Shown here one piece after another: positions 8,761-17,297 of a stretch of 64,000 bases of DNA. The position numbers and the translations under genes are program-made. Source of the DNA: CBDFGN01 sp965247065 (GTDB lineage: Bacteria; Bacteroidota; Bacteroidia; Cytophagales; Cyclobacteriaceae). The DNA lies in NCBI GenBank assembly GCA_965247065.1, contig CBDFGN010000005.1, positions 496,001 through 560,000 on the forward strand, given 5' to 3'. Position 1 is the first letter of the stretch. Every line of letters begins with the position of its first letter. A model generated the notes under the pieces. That model saw only the letters and a program-made list of their open reading frames with translations, was not told the origin of the DNA and did not search any database.

Positions 8761-9579
8761 ATGCCAGTTAAGAAACTTAGACCAATGACCCCAGGACAGC
8801 GCTTTCGTGTTGCTCCTGTCTTCTCAGAACTTACAGCAAGTGTTCCTGAAAAGTCTTTGGTCAAGTCTATAAAACGAAAAGGTGGCCGAAATAAACTGGG
8901 AAGAATGACTATTCGCAACGTTGGCGGCGGCCATAAAAAAAAGACTAGGCTCGTAGATTTTAAGAGGCAAAAGTTTGACATTCCTGCCACGGTGAAGACC
9001 ATCGAGTACGATCCTACGAGAACTGCCTGGGTGGCTAAAATATATTATGCTGATGGTGCGAAATCTTATATCCTTGCCCCCCAGGGTATTAAGATTGGCC
9101 AACAGGTCATCTCCGGGGAGAAGGTGGCGCCTGAGGTTGGGAATACTTTGCCCTTGTCGAGCATCCCTTTAGGAACAATCCTTCACAATATAGAAATCAA
9201 ACCAGGTAGAGGAGGTGCCATGGCCCGAAGCGCCGGATCTTACGTCCAACTTCTGGCCAGGGAAGGAAAGTATGCCACGGTTAAATTGCCTTCGGGTGAA
9301 ATGAGAATGTTGTTAACTACATGTCTGGCGACCGTAGGGACTGTGTCTAACTCCGACCACATGAACGTGCGCATGGGCAAGGCTGGTAGGAATCGATGGC
9401 ACGGCCTTCGTCCAAGGGTCCGCGGTGTTGCCATGAATCCGGTTGATCACCCTATGGGCGGGGGTGAAGGTAAGTCCTCCGGAGGACATCCCCGATCTAG
9501 GACAGGGCTGTATGCTAAAGGTTTTAAGACGCGAAAAACCAGAAAATACTCAGATAAGCTAATTATTAGCAAACGATAG
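8761..9579 (+). CDS. rplB: 50S ribosomal protein L2
   Basis: L2 is a highly conserved large-subunit protein needed for subunit association and peptidyl transferase activity. The 272-residue length fits. The C-terminal block MNPVDHPMGGGEGKSSGGHP contains the functionally important His (E. coli His229), and GRNNxG-type and HKKKTRLVDF motifs are present N-terminally. It is followed 4 bases later by rpsS. Confidence 0.98.
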   Translation: MPVKKLRPMTPGQRFRVAPVFSELTASVPEKSLVKSIKRKGGRNKLGRMTIRNVGGGHKKKTRLVDFKRQKFDIPATVKTIEYDPTRTAWVAKIYYADGAKSYILAPQGIKIGQQVISGEKVAPEVGNTLPLSSIPLGTILHNIEIKPGRGGAMARSAGSYVQLLAREGKYATVKLPSGEMRMLLTTCLATVGTVSNSDHMNVRMGKAGRNRWHGLRPRVRGVAMNPVDHPMGGGEGKSSGGHPRSRTGLYAKGFKTRKTRKYSDKLIISKR

Positions 9580-9583
9580 CAGA

Positions 9584-9862
9584 ATGGCGCGATCACTTAA
9601 AAAAGGACCCTACATAGATTTCCGATTGGAAAAAAAAGTAGATGTTCTGAATGAATCCGGCAAGAAAAAGGTCATCAAAACCTGGTCTCGCCGGTCTATG
9701 ATTTCACCTGATTTTGTTGGGCACACATTCGCCGTGCATAATGGCAATAAGTTCATTCCGGTATACATTACTGAGAATATGGTGGGTCACAAGCTGGGTG
9801 AATTTGCGCCTACCCGAAATTTCCGTGGTCACATTTCCAAAAGAGATAAAGGGAGTAGGTAG
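9584..9862 (+). CDS. rpsS: 30S ribosomal protein S19
   Basis: S19 is a head protein near the A-site finger of the large subunit. The 92 residues start MARSLKKGPYID and contain the TWSRRSMI and GHKLGEFAPTRNFRGH signatures. The gene ends at 9862 and rplV starts at 9863, so the two are contiguous. Confidence 0.98.
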   Translation: MARSLKKGPYIDFRLEKKVDVLNESGKKKVIKTWSRRSMISPDFVGHTFAVHNGNKFIPVYITENMVGHKLGEFAPTRNFRGHISKRDKGSR

Positions 9863-10258
9863 ATGGAAGCGGTAGCAAGACTCCGAAATTGCCCAACGTC
9901 TCCTCGCAAGATGAGGTTAGTGGCGGATTTAGTGAGAGGACAAAAAGTGAGCAGGGCTTTGAACATACTTAAGTTTGAACCTAATCAGGGTGCATTTCGA
10001 CTCGAGAAACTGCTGCTGTCCGCAATATCCAATTGGCAGGCAAAGAACGAGAATACAAGGCTGGAGGAGGCAGACCTCTTTGTCAAAGAAGTGTTTGTGG
10101 ATAGCGCCAGGATGCTAAAGAGACTCCGGCCTGCCCCTCAGGGTAGAGCACACCGGATTAGAAAAAGATCGAATCACGTGACCTTGGTGGTAGACAGTCT
10201 TGAACCCGCAGAAGAAATTCAGGAGAACAAACAACAAACCGATAAAGAGGACAAGTAA
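9863..10258 (+). CDS. rplV: 50S ribosomal protein L22
   Basis: L22 extends a long beta hairpin into the exit tunnel, where macrolide-resistance changes occur in other bacteria. The 131 residues include the N-terminal SPRKMRLVADLVRG motif and the hairpin FVDSARMLKRLRPAPQGRAHRIRKRSNH. The acidic, glutamine-rich last 20 residues are an extension over the E. coli protein. The stop overlaps the rpsC start by one base. Confidence 0.97.
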   Translation: MEAVARLRNCPTSPRKMRLVADLVRGQKVSRALNILKFEPNQGAFRLEKLLLSAISNWQAKNENTRLEEADLFVKEVFVDSARMLKRLRPAPQGRAHRIRKRSNHVTLVVDSLEPAEEIQENKQQTDKEDK

Positions 10259-10971
10259 TGGGACAAAAAGTAAACCCAGTTGGTTTAAGATTAGGAATTA
10301 TTAAAGGTTGGGACTCCAATTGGTATGGAGGTAAGTCTTTTCCTGACAAACTGGTCGAAGATCAAAAGATCAGGAAATATGTTGAGGCTCGAATTCCCAA
10401 AGGAGGTATTGCCAAGATCGTTATCGAAAGAACTCTTAAGCGAATCACCCTGACGATTCATACCGCCCGTCCTGGCGTGGTTATTGGAAAAGGGGGAACC
10501 GAAGTTGACAAGATCAAGGAGGAGTTAAAAAAGCTCACCGGAAAAGACATCCAAATAAATATTTTTGAGATTAAGCGTCCTGAATTGGATGCTAGATTGG
10601 TAGGACAGTCTATAGCGCAGCAATTGCAGGCACGAATATCCTATCGTAGGGCCATGAAGCAAGCCATCGCATCCTCGATACGTGTTGGCGCCCAAGGGAT
10701 CAAGATAAAAGTGTCGGGTCGATTAGGGGGAGCGGAAATGGCCAGAACTGAGCAATACAAAGAGAGCAGAATTCCTCTGCACACCCTTCGGGCCGAGATA
10801 GATTATGCCGTTTCCGAGGCCAATACCGTATACGGCAAGATTGGTATCAAGGTATGGATCTTCAAAGGAGAGGTTTTCGGCAAGCGGGACTTGTCTCCCA
10901 ACGTCGGCATCAGCAACGCCGCCCCGAATCGTAGAAGAATGAACGAGCCTCCCAAACGCAGGCGAAGGTAG
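10258..10971 (+). CDS. rpsC: 30S ribosomal protein S3
   Basis: S3 forms part of the mRNA entry channel and its helicase activity. The 237-residue product begins MGQKVNPVGLRLG. A KH domain is marked by VIGKGGTEVDKIKEEL near residues 76-91, and the C-terminal domain carries SGRLGGAEMAR. A basic tail (PPKRRRR) ends the protein. It starts on the last base of rplV. Confidence 0.98.
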   Translation: MGQKVNPVGLRLGIIKGWDSNWYGGKSFPDKLVEDQKIRKYVEARIPKGGIAKIVIERTLKRITLTIHTARPGVVIGKGGTEVDKIKEELKKLTGKDIQINIFEIKRPELDARLVGQSIAQQLQARISYRRAMKQAIASSIRVGAQGIKIKVSGRLGGAEMARTEQYKESRIPLHTLRAEIDYAVSEANTVYGKIGIKVWIFKGEVFGKRDLSPNVGISNAAPNRRRMNEPPKRRRR

Positions 10972-10993
10972 TCAAAGCTAGTTTTAATTAGAA

Positions 10994-11422
10994 ATGTTAC
11001 AGCCCAAGAGGACAAAGTATAGGAAACAACAGAAAGGACGGATCAAGGGAATCGCTAACCGAGGTCACCGTATTGCCTTCGGAACCTTTGGCATAAAATC
11101 TCTGGAGCCTGGATTTCTCACCAGCCGGCAAATTGAAGCCGCCCGAGTTGCTGTAACCAGGGCCATGAAAAGAGAGGGCCAGGTCTGGATCCGAGTATTC
11201 CCTGACAAACCGATGACAAAAAAGCCCGCCGAAGTTCGAATGGGTAAGGGCAAAGGAGCCCCCGAATTCTGGGTGGCTCGAATCAGACCCGGAACCATAT
11301 TGTTTGAAACCTCTGGAATAGATCGTAAAGCAGGGCAAGAAGCTCTAAGGCTTGCCGCTCAAAAGTTGCCGGTCAAGACCAAATTTGTTGTACGGAGAGA
11401 TTACCTGGAAAAATTGACATGA
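10994..11422 (+). CDS. rplP: 50S ribosomal protein L16
   Basis: L16 organises the A-site side of the large subunit. The 142 residues start MLQPKRTKYRKQQKGR and contain FGIKSLEPGFLTSRQIEAAR and the C-terminal RLAAQKLPVKTKFV block. The GKGKGAPEFWVARI loop is conserved. Its stop overlaps the rpmC start in an ATGA arrangement, suggesting coupled translation. Confidence 0.98.
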   Translation: MLQPKRTKYRKQQKGRIKGIANRGHRIAFGTFGIKSLEPGFLTSRQIEAARVAVTRAMKREGQVWIRVFPDKPMTKKPAEVRMGKGKGAPEFWVARIRPGTILFETSGIDRKAGQEALRLAAQKLPVKTKFVVRRDYLEKLT

Positions 11423-11616
11423 AGTACGAGGAAATAAAGGCCTTGAATTTGGATGAACTACGGGACCGCATGGCGACTGAGAAGGAGAATCTACAAAAAT
11501 TGAAATTCGCTCATGCCATTTCTCCCATTGAGAACCCTATGAGAATCAGGGAAACTAAAAAGTTGGTTGCCAGACTGGCAACCGAACTGCGGTCCAAAGA
11601 ATTGGCACAAGATTAA
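11419..11616 (+). CDS. rpmC: 50S ribosomal protein L29
   Basis: L29 is a small two-helix protein next to L23 at the tunnel exit. The 65 residues match the family (LDELRDRMATEKENLQKLKF, then PMRIRETKKLVARLATEL). It overlaps rplP by 4 bases and precedes rpsQ by 5. Confidence 0.97.
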   Translation: MKYEEIKALNLDELRDRMATEKENLQKLKFAHAISPIENPMRIRETKKLVARLATELRSKELAQD

Positions 11617-11621
11617 TAAAA

Positions 11622-11876
11622 ATGGAGCGAAACTTAAGAAAAGAACGAACGGGACAAGTGGTCAGCAATAAAATGGATAAATCCATAACGGTTGCGATCA
11701 GCCGCAAAGTAAAACACGGGGTCTACGGAAAATTCATTGGCAAAACCTCCAAGTTCATGGCCCATGATGAGAAGAACGAATGTGGAATTGGCGACACCGT
11801 GCGCATTATGGAAACTCGCCCCTTGAGCAAATACAAAAGGTGGAGATTAGTGGAGGTAATTGAAAGAGCGAAATAG
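11622..11876 (+). CDS. rpsQ: 30S ribosomal protein S17
   Basis: S17 is an early-binding OB-fold protein of the small-subunit body. The 84 residues contain the signature GQVVSNKMDKSITVAISRKVKHGVYGK split over the N-terminus, and DTVRIMETRPLSKYKRWRLVEV near the C-terminus. It lies between rpmC and rplN in the conserved order. Confidence 0.97.
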   Translation: MERNLRKERTGQVVSNKMDKSITVAISRKVKHGVYGKFIGKTSKFMAHDEKNECGIGDTVRIMETRPLSKYKRWRLVEVIERAK

Positions 11877-11878
11877 CG

Positions 11879-12247
11879 ATGATACAACAGGAATCCAAGT
11901 TGAATGTAGCTGACAACAGCGGAGCTAAAGAATTGCTCTGCATCCGCGTTCTTGGCGGTACCAAGAAACGTTACGCCAGCTTGGGTGACAAGATTGTCGT
12001 TACTGTGAAATCGGCTCTTTCTTCTTCTAGTATGAAGAAAGGAACGGTCTCGCGGGCCGTAGTTGTGCGGACTAAAAAGGAGGTCCGAAGGAAGGATGGC
12101 ACCTATATCCGGTTTGAAGATAACGCAGCGGTACTATTAACTCCGCAGGACGAACCGACAGGAACAAGAATCTTTGGCCCGGTAGCTCGGGAGCTGCGAG
12201 AAAAGCAGTTTATGAAAATCGTATCCCTTGCCCCAGAAGTATTATAG
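11879..12247 (+). CDS. rplN: 50S ribosomal protein L14
   Basis: L14 contributes to inter-subunit bridges and binds the silencing factor RsfS. The 122 residues start MIQQESKLNVADNSGAKE and end FMKIVSLAPEVL, with the central VVRTKKEVRRKDGTYIRF block. It is 2 bases downstream of rpsQ and begins the spc-type gene order. Confidence 0.98.
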   Translation: MIQQESKLNVADNSGAKELLCIRVLGGTKKRYASLGDKIVVTVKSALSSSSMKKGTVSRAVVVRTKKEVRRKDGTYIRFEDNAAVLLTPQDEPTGTRIFGPVARELREKQFMKIVSLAPEVL

Positions 12248-12250
12248 ATC

Positions 12251-12583
12251 ATGAAAAGCAAATCAGTTAAGAAGATCCATCTAAACAAAGGGGATACTGT
12301 AAAGGTTATCGCTGGAAACTCCTCAGGTAAAACCGGCCGCGTATTGCTGATCGATGCGGTCAAGTATCGGGCCATAGTCGAGGGAGTGAATATGGTCACA
12401 AGGCACAAAAATCCCTCTGCGGCCAATCCTAATGGAGGAATTGAGAAACAGGAAGGCTCCATCCATTTGAGTAATCTGATGCTGTTGGATCCCTCTTCCG
12501 GAGAACCAACCCGAGTAGGAAGAAAATTAAATGAAAAGGGAAAACTTCAGCGGTTTTCTAAAAAATCAGGAGAATTCGTATAG
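12251..12583 (+). CDS. rplX: 50S ribosomal protein L24
   Basis: L24 initiates large-subunit assembly. The 110 residues carry an N-terminal KOW motif (LNKGDTVKVIAGNSSGKTG) and the NMVTRHKNPSAANPNGG segment typical of the bacterial protein. It is separated from rplN by 3 bases and from rplE by one. Confidence 0.97.
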   Translation: MKSKSVKKIHLNKGDTVKVIAGNSSGKTGRVLLIDAVKYRAIVEGVNMVTRHKNPSAANPNGGIEKQEGSIHLSNLMLLDPSSGEPTRVGRKLNEKGKLQRFSKKSGEFV

Positions 12584-12584
12584 C

Positions 12585-13142
12585 ATGCAAACCAGACTTA
12601 GAGAAAAATATAACACGGAAATCGTCCCCGCATTGATCGAGAAGTTTAACTACAAAACGGTCATGCAGGTACCCAAGCTGGTTAAGATATCTGTGAATAA
12701 GGGAATCGGGTCGGCAACCGCTGACAAGAAATTGGTGGACAATGGAGTTGCCGAACTAACCCAAATAACCGGGCAGCAAGCAGTTGCCACCATCGCCAAG
12801 AAGTCGGTATCAAACTTCAAGCTTCGGGAGGGTATGCCTATTGGTGCAAAGGTCACTCTCCGCTCAGATAGGATGTTTGAGTTTATGGACCGTTTATTAA
12901 GCGTTGCCCTCCCCCGGGTTAGGGACTTCAGAGGGATTAATCCCAATGCCTTTGATGGGCGCGGCAACTATACTCTGGGCATCCAGGAGCAGATCATTTT
13001 TCCGGAGATAAGTATTGATAAGGTGACTAATATATCCGGTATGAACATAACCTTCGTGACCACCGCTCGAAACGATGAAGAATGCTATGAATTGCTGAAA
13101 GCATTCGGAATTCCATTTGCTAATAAAAACGAACCATCATAA
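12585..13142 (+). CDS. rplE: 50S ribosomal protein L5
   Basis: L5 binds 5S rRNA and forms a bridge with the small-subunit head. From the ATG at 12585 the product has 185 residues beginning MQTRLREKYNTE. The frame is open upstream to 12531, but that extension lies within rplX and is not L5-like. RDFRGINPNAFDGRGNYTLGIQEQIIFPEI is represented in full around residues 125-155. The stop overlaps the rpsN start by one base. Confidence 0.97.
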   Translation: MQTRLREKYNTEIVPALIEKFNYKTVMQVPKLVKISVNKGIGSATADKKLVDNGVAELTQITGQQAVATIAKKSVSNFKLREGMPIGAKVTLRSDRMFEFMDRLLSVALPRVRDFRGINPNAFDGRGNYTLGIQEQIIFPEISIDKVTNISGMNITFVTTARNDEECYELLKAFGIPFANKNEPS

Positions 13143-13411
13143 TGGCGAAAGAATCAATCAAGGCCCGAGAGAGGAAGAGAGCTAGAATGGTAGCTAAATA
13201 CGCAACAAAGAGAGCTGAGCTGAAAGCCAGCGGAGATTATCAAGCACTGGACAAGCTTCCCCGCAACTCTTCGCCGGTCCGACTGCACAACCGGTGCAAA
13301 TTGACTGGCAGGCCCAAGGGCTATATGAGAAAATTTGGAATTTGCAGAGTTACGTTCCGAGAAATGGCCGGAGCTGGTATGATCCCGGGAGTTACAAAAG
13401 CGAGTTGGTAA
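13142..13411 (+). CDS. rpsN: 30S ribosomal protein S14 (zinc-free long form)
   Basis: S14 completes the small-subunit head. The 89-residue length and lack of the CxxC...CxxC pattern place it in the zinc-independent class; the usual position reads NRCKLTGRPKGYMRKFGICR. The C-terminus MAGAGMIPGVTKASW is standard. An 87-base gap with a consensus promoter follows before rpsH. Confidence 0.97.
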   Translation: MAKESIKARERKRARMVAKYATKRAELKASGDYQALDKLPRNSSPVRLHNRCKLTGRPKGYMRKFGICRVTFREMAGAGMIPGVTKASW

Positions 13412-13427
13412 TATACCTGAACATAGT

Positions 13428-13457
13428 TTTGATTGTTATGATTGTTAGGTAATTTTG
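13428..13457 (+). promoter_or_regulatory. Internal promoter before rpsH
   Basis: TTTG (13428-13431), an 18-base spacer and TAATTTTG (13450-13457) fit the Bacteroidota promoter consensus. They lie in the only sizeable gap of the spc-like block, 41 bases before the rpsH ATG. It could boost expression of rpsH to rplQ relative to the upstream genes. Confidence 0.65.
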
Positions 13458-13498
13458 CACCCCGTTTTTTAGAAGGCAGAACGCGAAAAAAAAAATAC

Positions 13499-13900
13499 AT
13501 GATTACAGATCCAATAGCTGATTATTTGACACGAATTCGCAACGCAATCAGTGCCAACCATCGAATTGTTGAGGTGCCGGCCTCCAACATGAAGAAAGAA
13601 TTGACTAAAGTTCTGCATCAGAAGGGCTACATCCAGAGCTATAAATTCGAGGACGACCAGGCGATTCAGGGAACCATCAAGATTGCCTTGAAGTACAATC
13701 CGGTAACCAAGACTTCGGCAATCTACGGACTTGAGAGAATTAGCAAACCCGGCCTTAGAAAATATGCAAGGCACGATTCCTTACCCAGAGTTATGAACGG
13801 CCTTGGGATAGCAATTCTATCAACCTCCAAAGGGGTGATGACCGATAAAGAAGCTAATAAAGAGAATGTGGGTGGAGAGGTATTGTGTTACGTTTATTAA
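13499..13900 (+). CDS. rpsH: 30S ribosomal protein S8
   Basis: S8 binds the central domain of 16S rRNA and in E. coli represses the spc operon. The product is 133 residues from the ATG at 13499 (MITDPIADYLTRIRNA); the open frame reaches 13442, but that part has no S8 similarity and includes the promoter region. The C-terminal GLGIAILSTSKGVMTDKEA block is conserved. Confidence 0.97.
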   Translation: MITDPIADYLTRIRNAISANHRIVEVPASNMKKELTKVLHQKGYIQSYKFEDDQAIQGTIKIALKYNPVTKTSAIYGLERISKPGLRKYARHDSLPRVMNGLGIAILSTSKGVMTDKEANKENVGGEVLCYVY

Positions 13901-13911
13901 TTGAATGACCG

Positions 13912-14463
13912 ATGTCTAGAATTGGTAATAGACCCATAAATGTCCCCGAAGGCGTTACTGTAACCAGTGACAAATCGAGCGTTACAGTGAAAGGCCCCAA
14001 GGGTGAGTTAACCCAGGAGATTCATCCCGATATTAAGATGAGCATTTCTGAAAATCGGCTGAGTTTTGAAAGGCCAACCGAGCAAAAAAGACACAAGGCC
14101 CTTCATGGTTTGAGCCGCGCACTGGTTAACAACATGGTTATAGGGGTATGCGATGGTTATAAGAAGGAACTGGAGTTGGTAGGGGTAGGCTACAAGGCCT
14201 CGAATCAAGGAAATGTGCTGGAATTGAGTTTGGGTTATTCCCATAACCTGGTCCTGCAGGTGCCGAAGGAGCTGAAATTGTCAACCGAAACCCAAAAAGG
14301 AAAAAACCCGATGGTAACCCTGGAGGGCATTGATAAGCAATTGATCGGACAGGTAGCTGCAAAAATTCGATCTCTACGTAAGGTTGAGCCTTACAAAGGT
14401 AAGGGGATTCGATTTGTTGGAGAGCGGGTTAGGCGCAAAGCGGGCAAGACAGCTGCTAAATAG
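13912..14463 (+). CDS. rplF: 50S ribosomal protein L6
   Basis: L6 sits near the factor-binding site (sarcin-ricin loop). The 183 residues contain the duplicated L6 fold, with VTVKGPKGELTQEIHP in the first half and the signature EPYKGKGIRFVGERVRRKAGKTA at the end. It is 11 bases after rpsH. Confidence 0.98.
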   Translation: MSRIGNRPINVPEGVTVTSDKSSVTVKGPKGELTQEIHPDIKMSISENRLSFERPTEQKRHKALHGLSRALVNNMVIGVCDGYKKELELVGVGYKASNQGNVLELSLGYSHNLVLQVPKELKLSTETQKGKNPMVTLEGIDKQLIGQVAAKIRSLRKVEPYKGKGIRFVGERVRRKAGKTAAK

Positions 14464-14472
14464 GAGATAATA

Positions 14473-14820
14473 ATGCTTAGCAAGAAATATCAAAGACGAT
14501 TAAGGATCCGGCGGGGAATTCGAAGGAAGATCGGCGGGTCTGTTCAAAGGCCCAGGCTCTCAATATTTCGAAGTAACAAGGCAATTTACGCCCAGATCAT
14601 AAACGATGCTGACGGGCATACATTGGCTTCGGCTTCATCACGCGAGTTGAAAGGCAAGAAATTCGACATAGAGTTGTCGAAAGAAGTGGGCAAGCAATTG
14701 GCCAGCAAGGCAAAGGCCGGTGGCGTTGATTCGGTAATATTTGACCGGAGCGGCTATTTGTATCATGGAAAAGTCAAGGCTTTGGCCGAAGGTGCTAGGG
14801 AGGGCGGACTAAAATTCTAA
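14473..14820 (+). CDS. rplR: 50S ribosomal protein L18
   Basis: L18 binds 5S rRNA together with L5 and L25. The 115-residue product has the RPRLSIFRSNKAIYAQII core and VIFDRSGYLYHGKVKALAEGAREGGLKF at the C-terminus. It lies 9 bases after rplF and 4 before rpsE. Confidence 0.98.
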   Translation: MLSKKYQRRLRIRRGIRRKIGGSVQRPRLSIFRSNKAIYAQIINDADGHTLASASSRELKGKKFDIELSKEVGKQLASKAKAGGVDSVIFDRSGYLYHGKVKALAEGAREGGLKF

Positions 14821-14824
14821 ACCT

Positions 14825-15343
14825 ATGTCTCAGAAGAATATAAAGGCAGTAAAAGCCAGTGAAATTGACCTCAAGGAAAAGGTTGTGGCCATAAAGAGGG
14901 TTGCCAAAGTCGTAAAAGGTGGCCGTAGGTTTAGTTTTTCCTCGATTGTAGTGGTTGGAGACGGTGAAGGTGTAGTGGGGTTCGGACTGGGTAAGGCCAA
15001 TGAAGTTACCGACGCAATTACTAAAGGAATAGATGATGCAAAGAAAAATCTGGTAAAGGTGCCGGTCCTGAATGGTACCGTTCCGCACCAGGCAATCGGA
15101 AAATATGGAGGCGGGCTGGTGCTTCTAAAGCCGGCCTCACCCGGAACCGGAGTAATTGCCGGTGGCGCCATGCGGGCTGTATTGGAGAGTGCCGGAGTAC
15201 ATAACGTTTTGGCAAAATCCAAAGGCTCCTCTAATCCTCATAACGTGGTCAAAGCGACTTTTGATGCTCTCTCAAAAATGAGAGATGCATTTACCGTGGC
15301 TCAGCAAAGAGGCATTTCCATGGAGAACGTTTTTAACGGATAG
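14825..15343 (+). CDS. rpsE: 30S ribosomal protein S5
   Basis: S5 affects translational accuracy and lines the mRNA entry pore. The 172 residues have the double-stranded-RNA-binding-like N-domain (GGRRFSFSSIVVVGDGEG) and the C-domain (GTGVIAGGAMRAVLESAGV, KSKGSSNPHNVVKATFDAL). It precedes rpmD by 5 bases. Confidence 0.98.
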   Translation: MSQKNIKAVKASEIDLKEKVVAIKRVAKVVKGGRRFSFSSIVVVGDGEGVVGFGLGKANEVTDAITKGIDDAKKNLVKVPVLNGTVPHQAIGKYGGGLVLLKPASPGTGVIAGGAMRAVLESAGVHNVLAKSKGSSNPHNVVKATFDALSKMRDAFTVAQQRGISMENVFNG

Positions 15344-15348
15344 CAGCT

Positions 15349-15528
15349 ATGGCTAAAGTCAAGATTATCCAGGTTAGGAGTACGATCTCCCGGTCAAAGC
15401 GACAGAAACTTACTATTCAAGCTTTAGGGTTGGGTCGAATCAACCGCTCCGTTGAGGTTGAGAACACTCCCCAAATTCAAGGCATGATAAACAAAGTGAG
15501 CCATTTGGTCTCGGTAAGCGAAGTATAA
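15349..15528 (+). CDS. rpmD: 50S ribosomal protein L30
   Basis: This short gene encodes 59 residues (MAKVKIIQVRSTISRSK..., ending LVSVSEV) exactly in the usual slot between rpsE and rplO. The L30 signature is visible in QALGLGRINRSVEVENTP. The TAA at 15526-15528 is followed one base later by the rplO start. Bacterial L30 is typically about 60 residues. Confidence 0.95.
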   Translation: MAKVKIIQVRSTISRSKRQKLTIQALGLGRINRSVEVENTPQIQGMINKVSHLVSVSEV

Positions 15529-15529
15529 G

Positions 15530-15982
15530 ATGAAGCTACATACCTTAAAGCCTGCTGAAGGTTCGGTAGGGAAAAACAAAAGAGTAGGAAGAGGACAAGG
15601 TTCTGGAAGAGGAGGTACTTCTACTCGAGGTCACAATGGGGCAAAATCCAGGTCCGGATATTCCCACAAATTTGGTTATGAAGGGGGCCAAATGCCCCTG
15701 CAGCGCCGGGTCCCTAAGTTTGGTTTCCGAAGCCCCAACAGGATTGAACTGAAGCCCATCAACCTCGATCGGCTGCAGCTACTGGTTGATAAGACCAAGG
15801 CAAAACTAATTGATATTGAGTTGCTGGTTGAGAATGGATTGATCAAGCCTAAGGACACGGTTAAGATTTTGGGCAGGGGAAAATTGAAGAGTAAAGTTGA
15901 CGTAACAGCACACTTTTTTTCGAAATCTGCAACAGAGGCAATTGAAAAACTAGGGGGCAAGGTTACTCAGGCGAGTTCATGA
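15530..15982 (+). CDS. rplO: 50S ribosomal protein L15
   Basis: L15 is a late-assembly protein of the large subunit. The 150 residues show the glycine-rich N-terminus (KRVGRGQGSGRGGTSTRGHNG), GGQMPLQRRVPKFGF and the C-terminal VTAHFFSKSATEAIEKLGG segment. The stop overlaps the secY start by 4 bases. Confidence 0.98.
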   Translation: MKLHTLKPAEGSVGKNKRVGRGQGSGRGGTSTRGHNGAKSRSGYSHKFGYEGGQMPLQRRVPKFGFRSPNRIELKPINLDRLQLLVDKTKAKLIDIELLVENGLIKPKDTVKILGRGKLKSKVDVTAHFFSKSATEAIEKLGGKVTQASS

Positions 15983-17292
15983 GGAAATTTTTAACAACCA
16001 TACGGAACATTTTTTCCATTGAAGATCTTAGGGTCCGGATCCTGAACACCCTGGGTTACCTGATCATTTTCCGACTAGGTACCTTTGTGGTCTTACCGGG
16101 AGTAGATCCGTCTAAATTAAATCAGGACCCAGGTGGAATTTTTGGCCTTCTGGATACCTTTCTGGGCGGAGCCTTCAGCAATGCTTCCATCTTCGGGTTG
16201 GGCATCATGCCATATATATCCGCGTCTATTATTCTCCAGTTGCTAACAGTGGCCGTGCCTTATTTCCAGAAATTGCAGAAGGAGGGAGATTCAGGTCGAA
16301 AAAAGATTAATCAGATCACCCGGGTTCTAACCATTGGTATTACGCTGGCTCAGGGGTCGGCTTACATTGCCACTACTATACCGCCTGAAGCGATTATGGT
16401 AGACCCCGCATTCTTCTCCATCTCCTCGATTATCATATTGTCGGCTGGAACAATTTTTTGCATGTGGCTGGGAGAAAGGATTACTGACAAAGGAATTGGA
16501 AACGGAATCTCGATGTTGATTATGATCGGGATTATTTCAAGGTTCCCAGCTTCTCTGGTTACGGAAGCGATTACCCGGGGTTTGGAAGGGGCTTTGGTGT
16601 TCGTCTTGGAAATCGTAGCGCTGTTTTTTGTGGTTATGGGTACTGTGATGCTTACCCAGGCGGTCCGTAGAATTCCTGTGCAATATGCCAAGCAAGTGGT
16701 TGGAAACAAGGTGTATGGAGGCCAACGCCAATATCTGCCGTTGAAGGTTAATTCGGCAGGGGTTATGCCCATAATCTTTGCCCAGTCAATGATGTTCCTG
16801 CCGGCGACGTTGGCAGGTCTGTGGGCCAGCAGTAGCGATATTGCATCAACAATCGGTCAAACCTTCAACGACTATACCTCGTGGCAATACAACTTGCTGT
16901 TTGCCGTGTTGATTGTGACTTTCACCTTTTTCTATACGGCCATAACCGTTAACCCAACTCAGATTGCTGACGATCTAAAAAGAAACGGAGGATTCATTCC
17001 TGGTATCAAACCGGGAAGGCATACCTCCGAGTTCATTGACAATATTTTGACTAAGATTACACTACCCGGTTCTCTTGCGCTTGCGGTGGTAGCCGTTTTG
17101 CCGGCATTTGCCGTGTTACTCGGTGTTTCCAGAAACTTCTCGCAATTTTACGGAGGCACATCTTTGCTAATTATGGTAGGGGTGATACTGGATACCTTGC
17201 AGCAGATTGAGAGTTACCTGCTTATGAGGCATTATGAGGGCATGATGAAATCGGGTAGGATCAAGGGTCGTTCTCAGGCCGCAGTGGCGTAG
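15979..17292 (+). CDS. secY: Protein translocase subunit SecY
   Basis: SecY is the channel of the general secretion pathway in the inner membrane, working with SecE/SecG and SecA. The 437-residue product has about ten hydrophobic segments and family motifs including a plug-region GGAFSNASIFGLGIMPYISASI and the cytoplasmic loop RRIPVQYAKQVVG (SecA/ribosome contact). It overlaps rplO by 4 bases. The adk gene often found next is absent; map follows. Confidence 0.98.
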   Translation: MRKFLTTIRNIFSIEDLRVRILNTLGYLIIFRLGTFVVLPGVDPSKLNQDPGGIFGLLDTFLGGAFSNASIFGLGIMPYISASIILQLLTVAVPYFQKLQKEGDSGRKKINQITRVLTIGITLAQGSAYIATTIPPEAIMVDPAFFSISSIIILSAGTIFCMWLGERITDKGIGNGISMLIMIGIISRFPASLVTEAITRGLEGALVFVLEIVALFFVVMGTVMLTQAVRRIPVQYAKQVVGNKVYGGQRQYLPLKVNSAGVMPIIFAQSMMFLPATLAGLWASSSDIASTIGQTFNDYTSWQYNLLFAVLIVTFTFFYTAITVNPTQIADDLKRNGGFIPGIKPGRHTSEFIDNILTKITLPGSLALAVVAVLPAFAVLLGVSRNFSQFYGGTSLLIMVGVILDTLQQIESYLLMRHYEGMMKSGRIKGRSQAAVA

Positions 17293-17297
17293 AGAGG

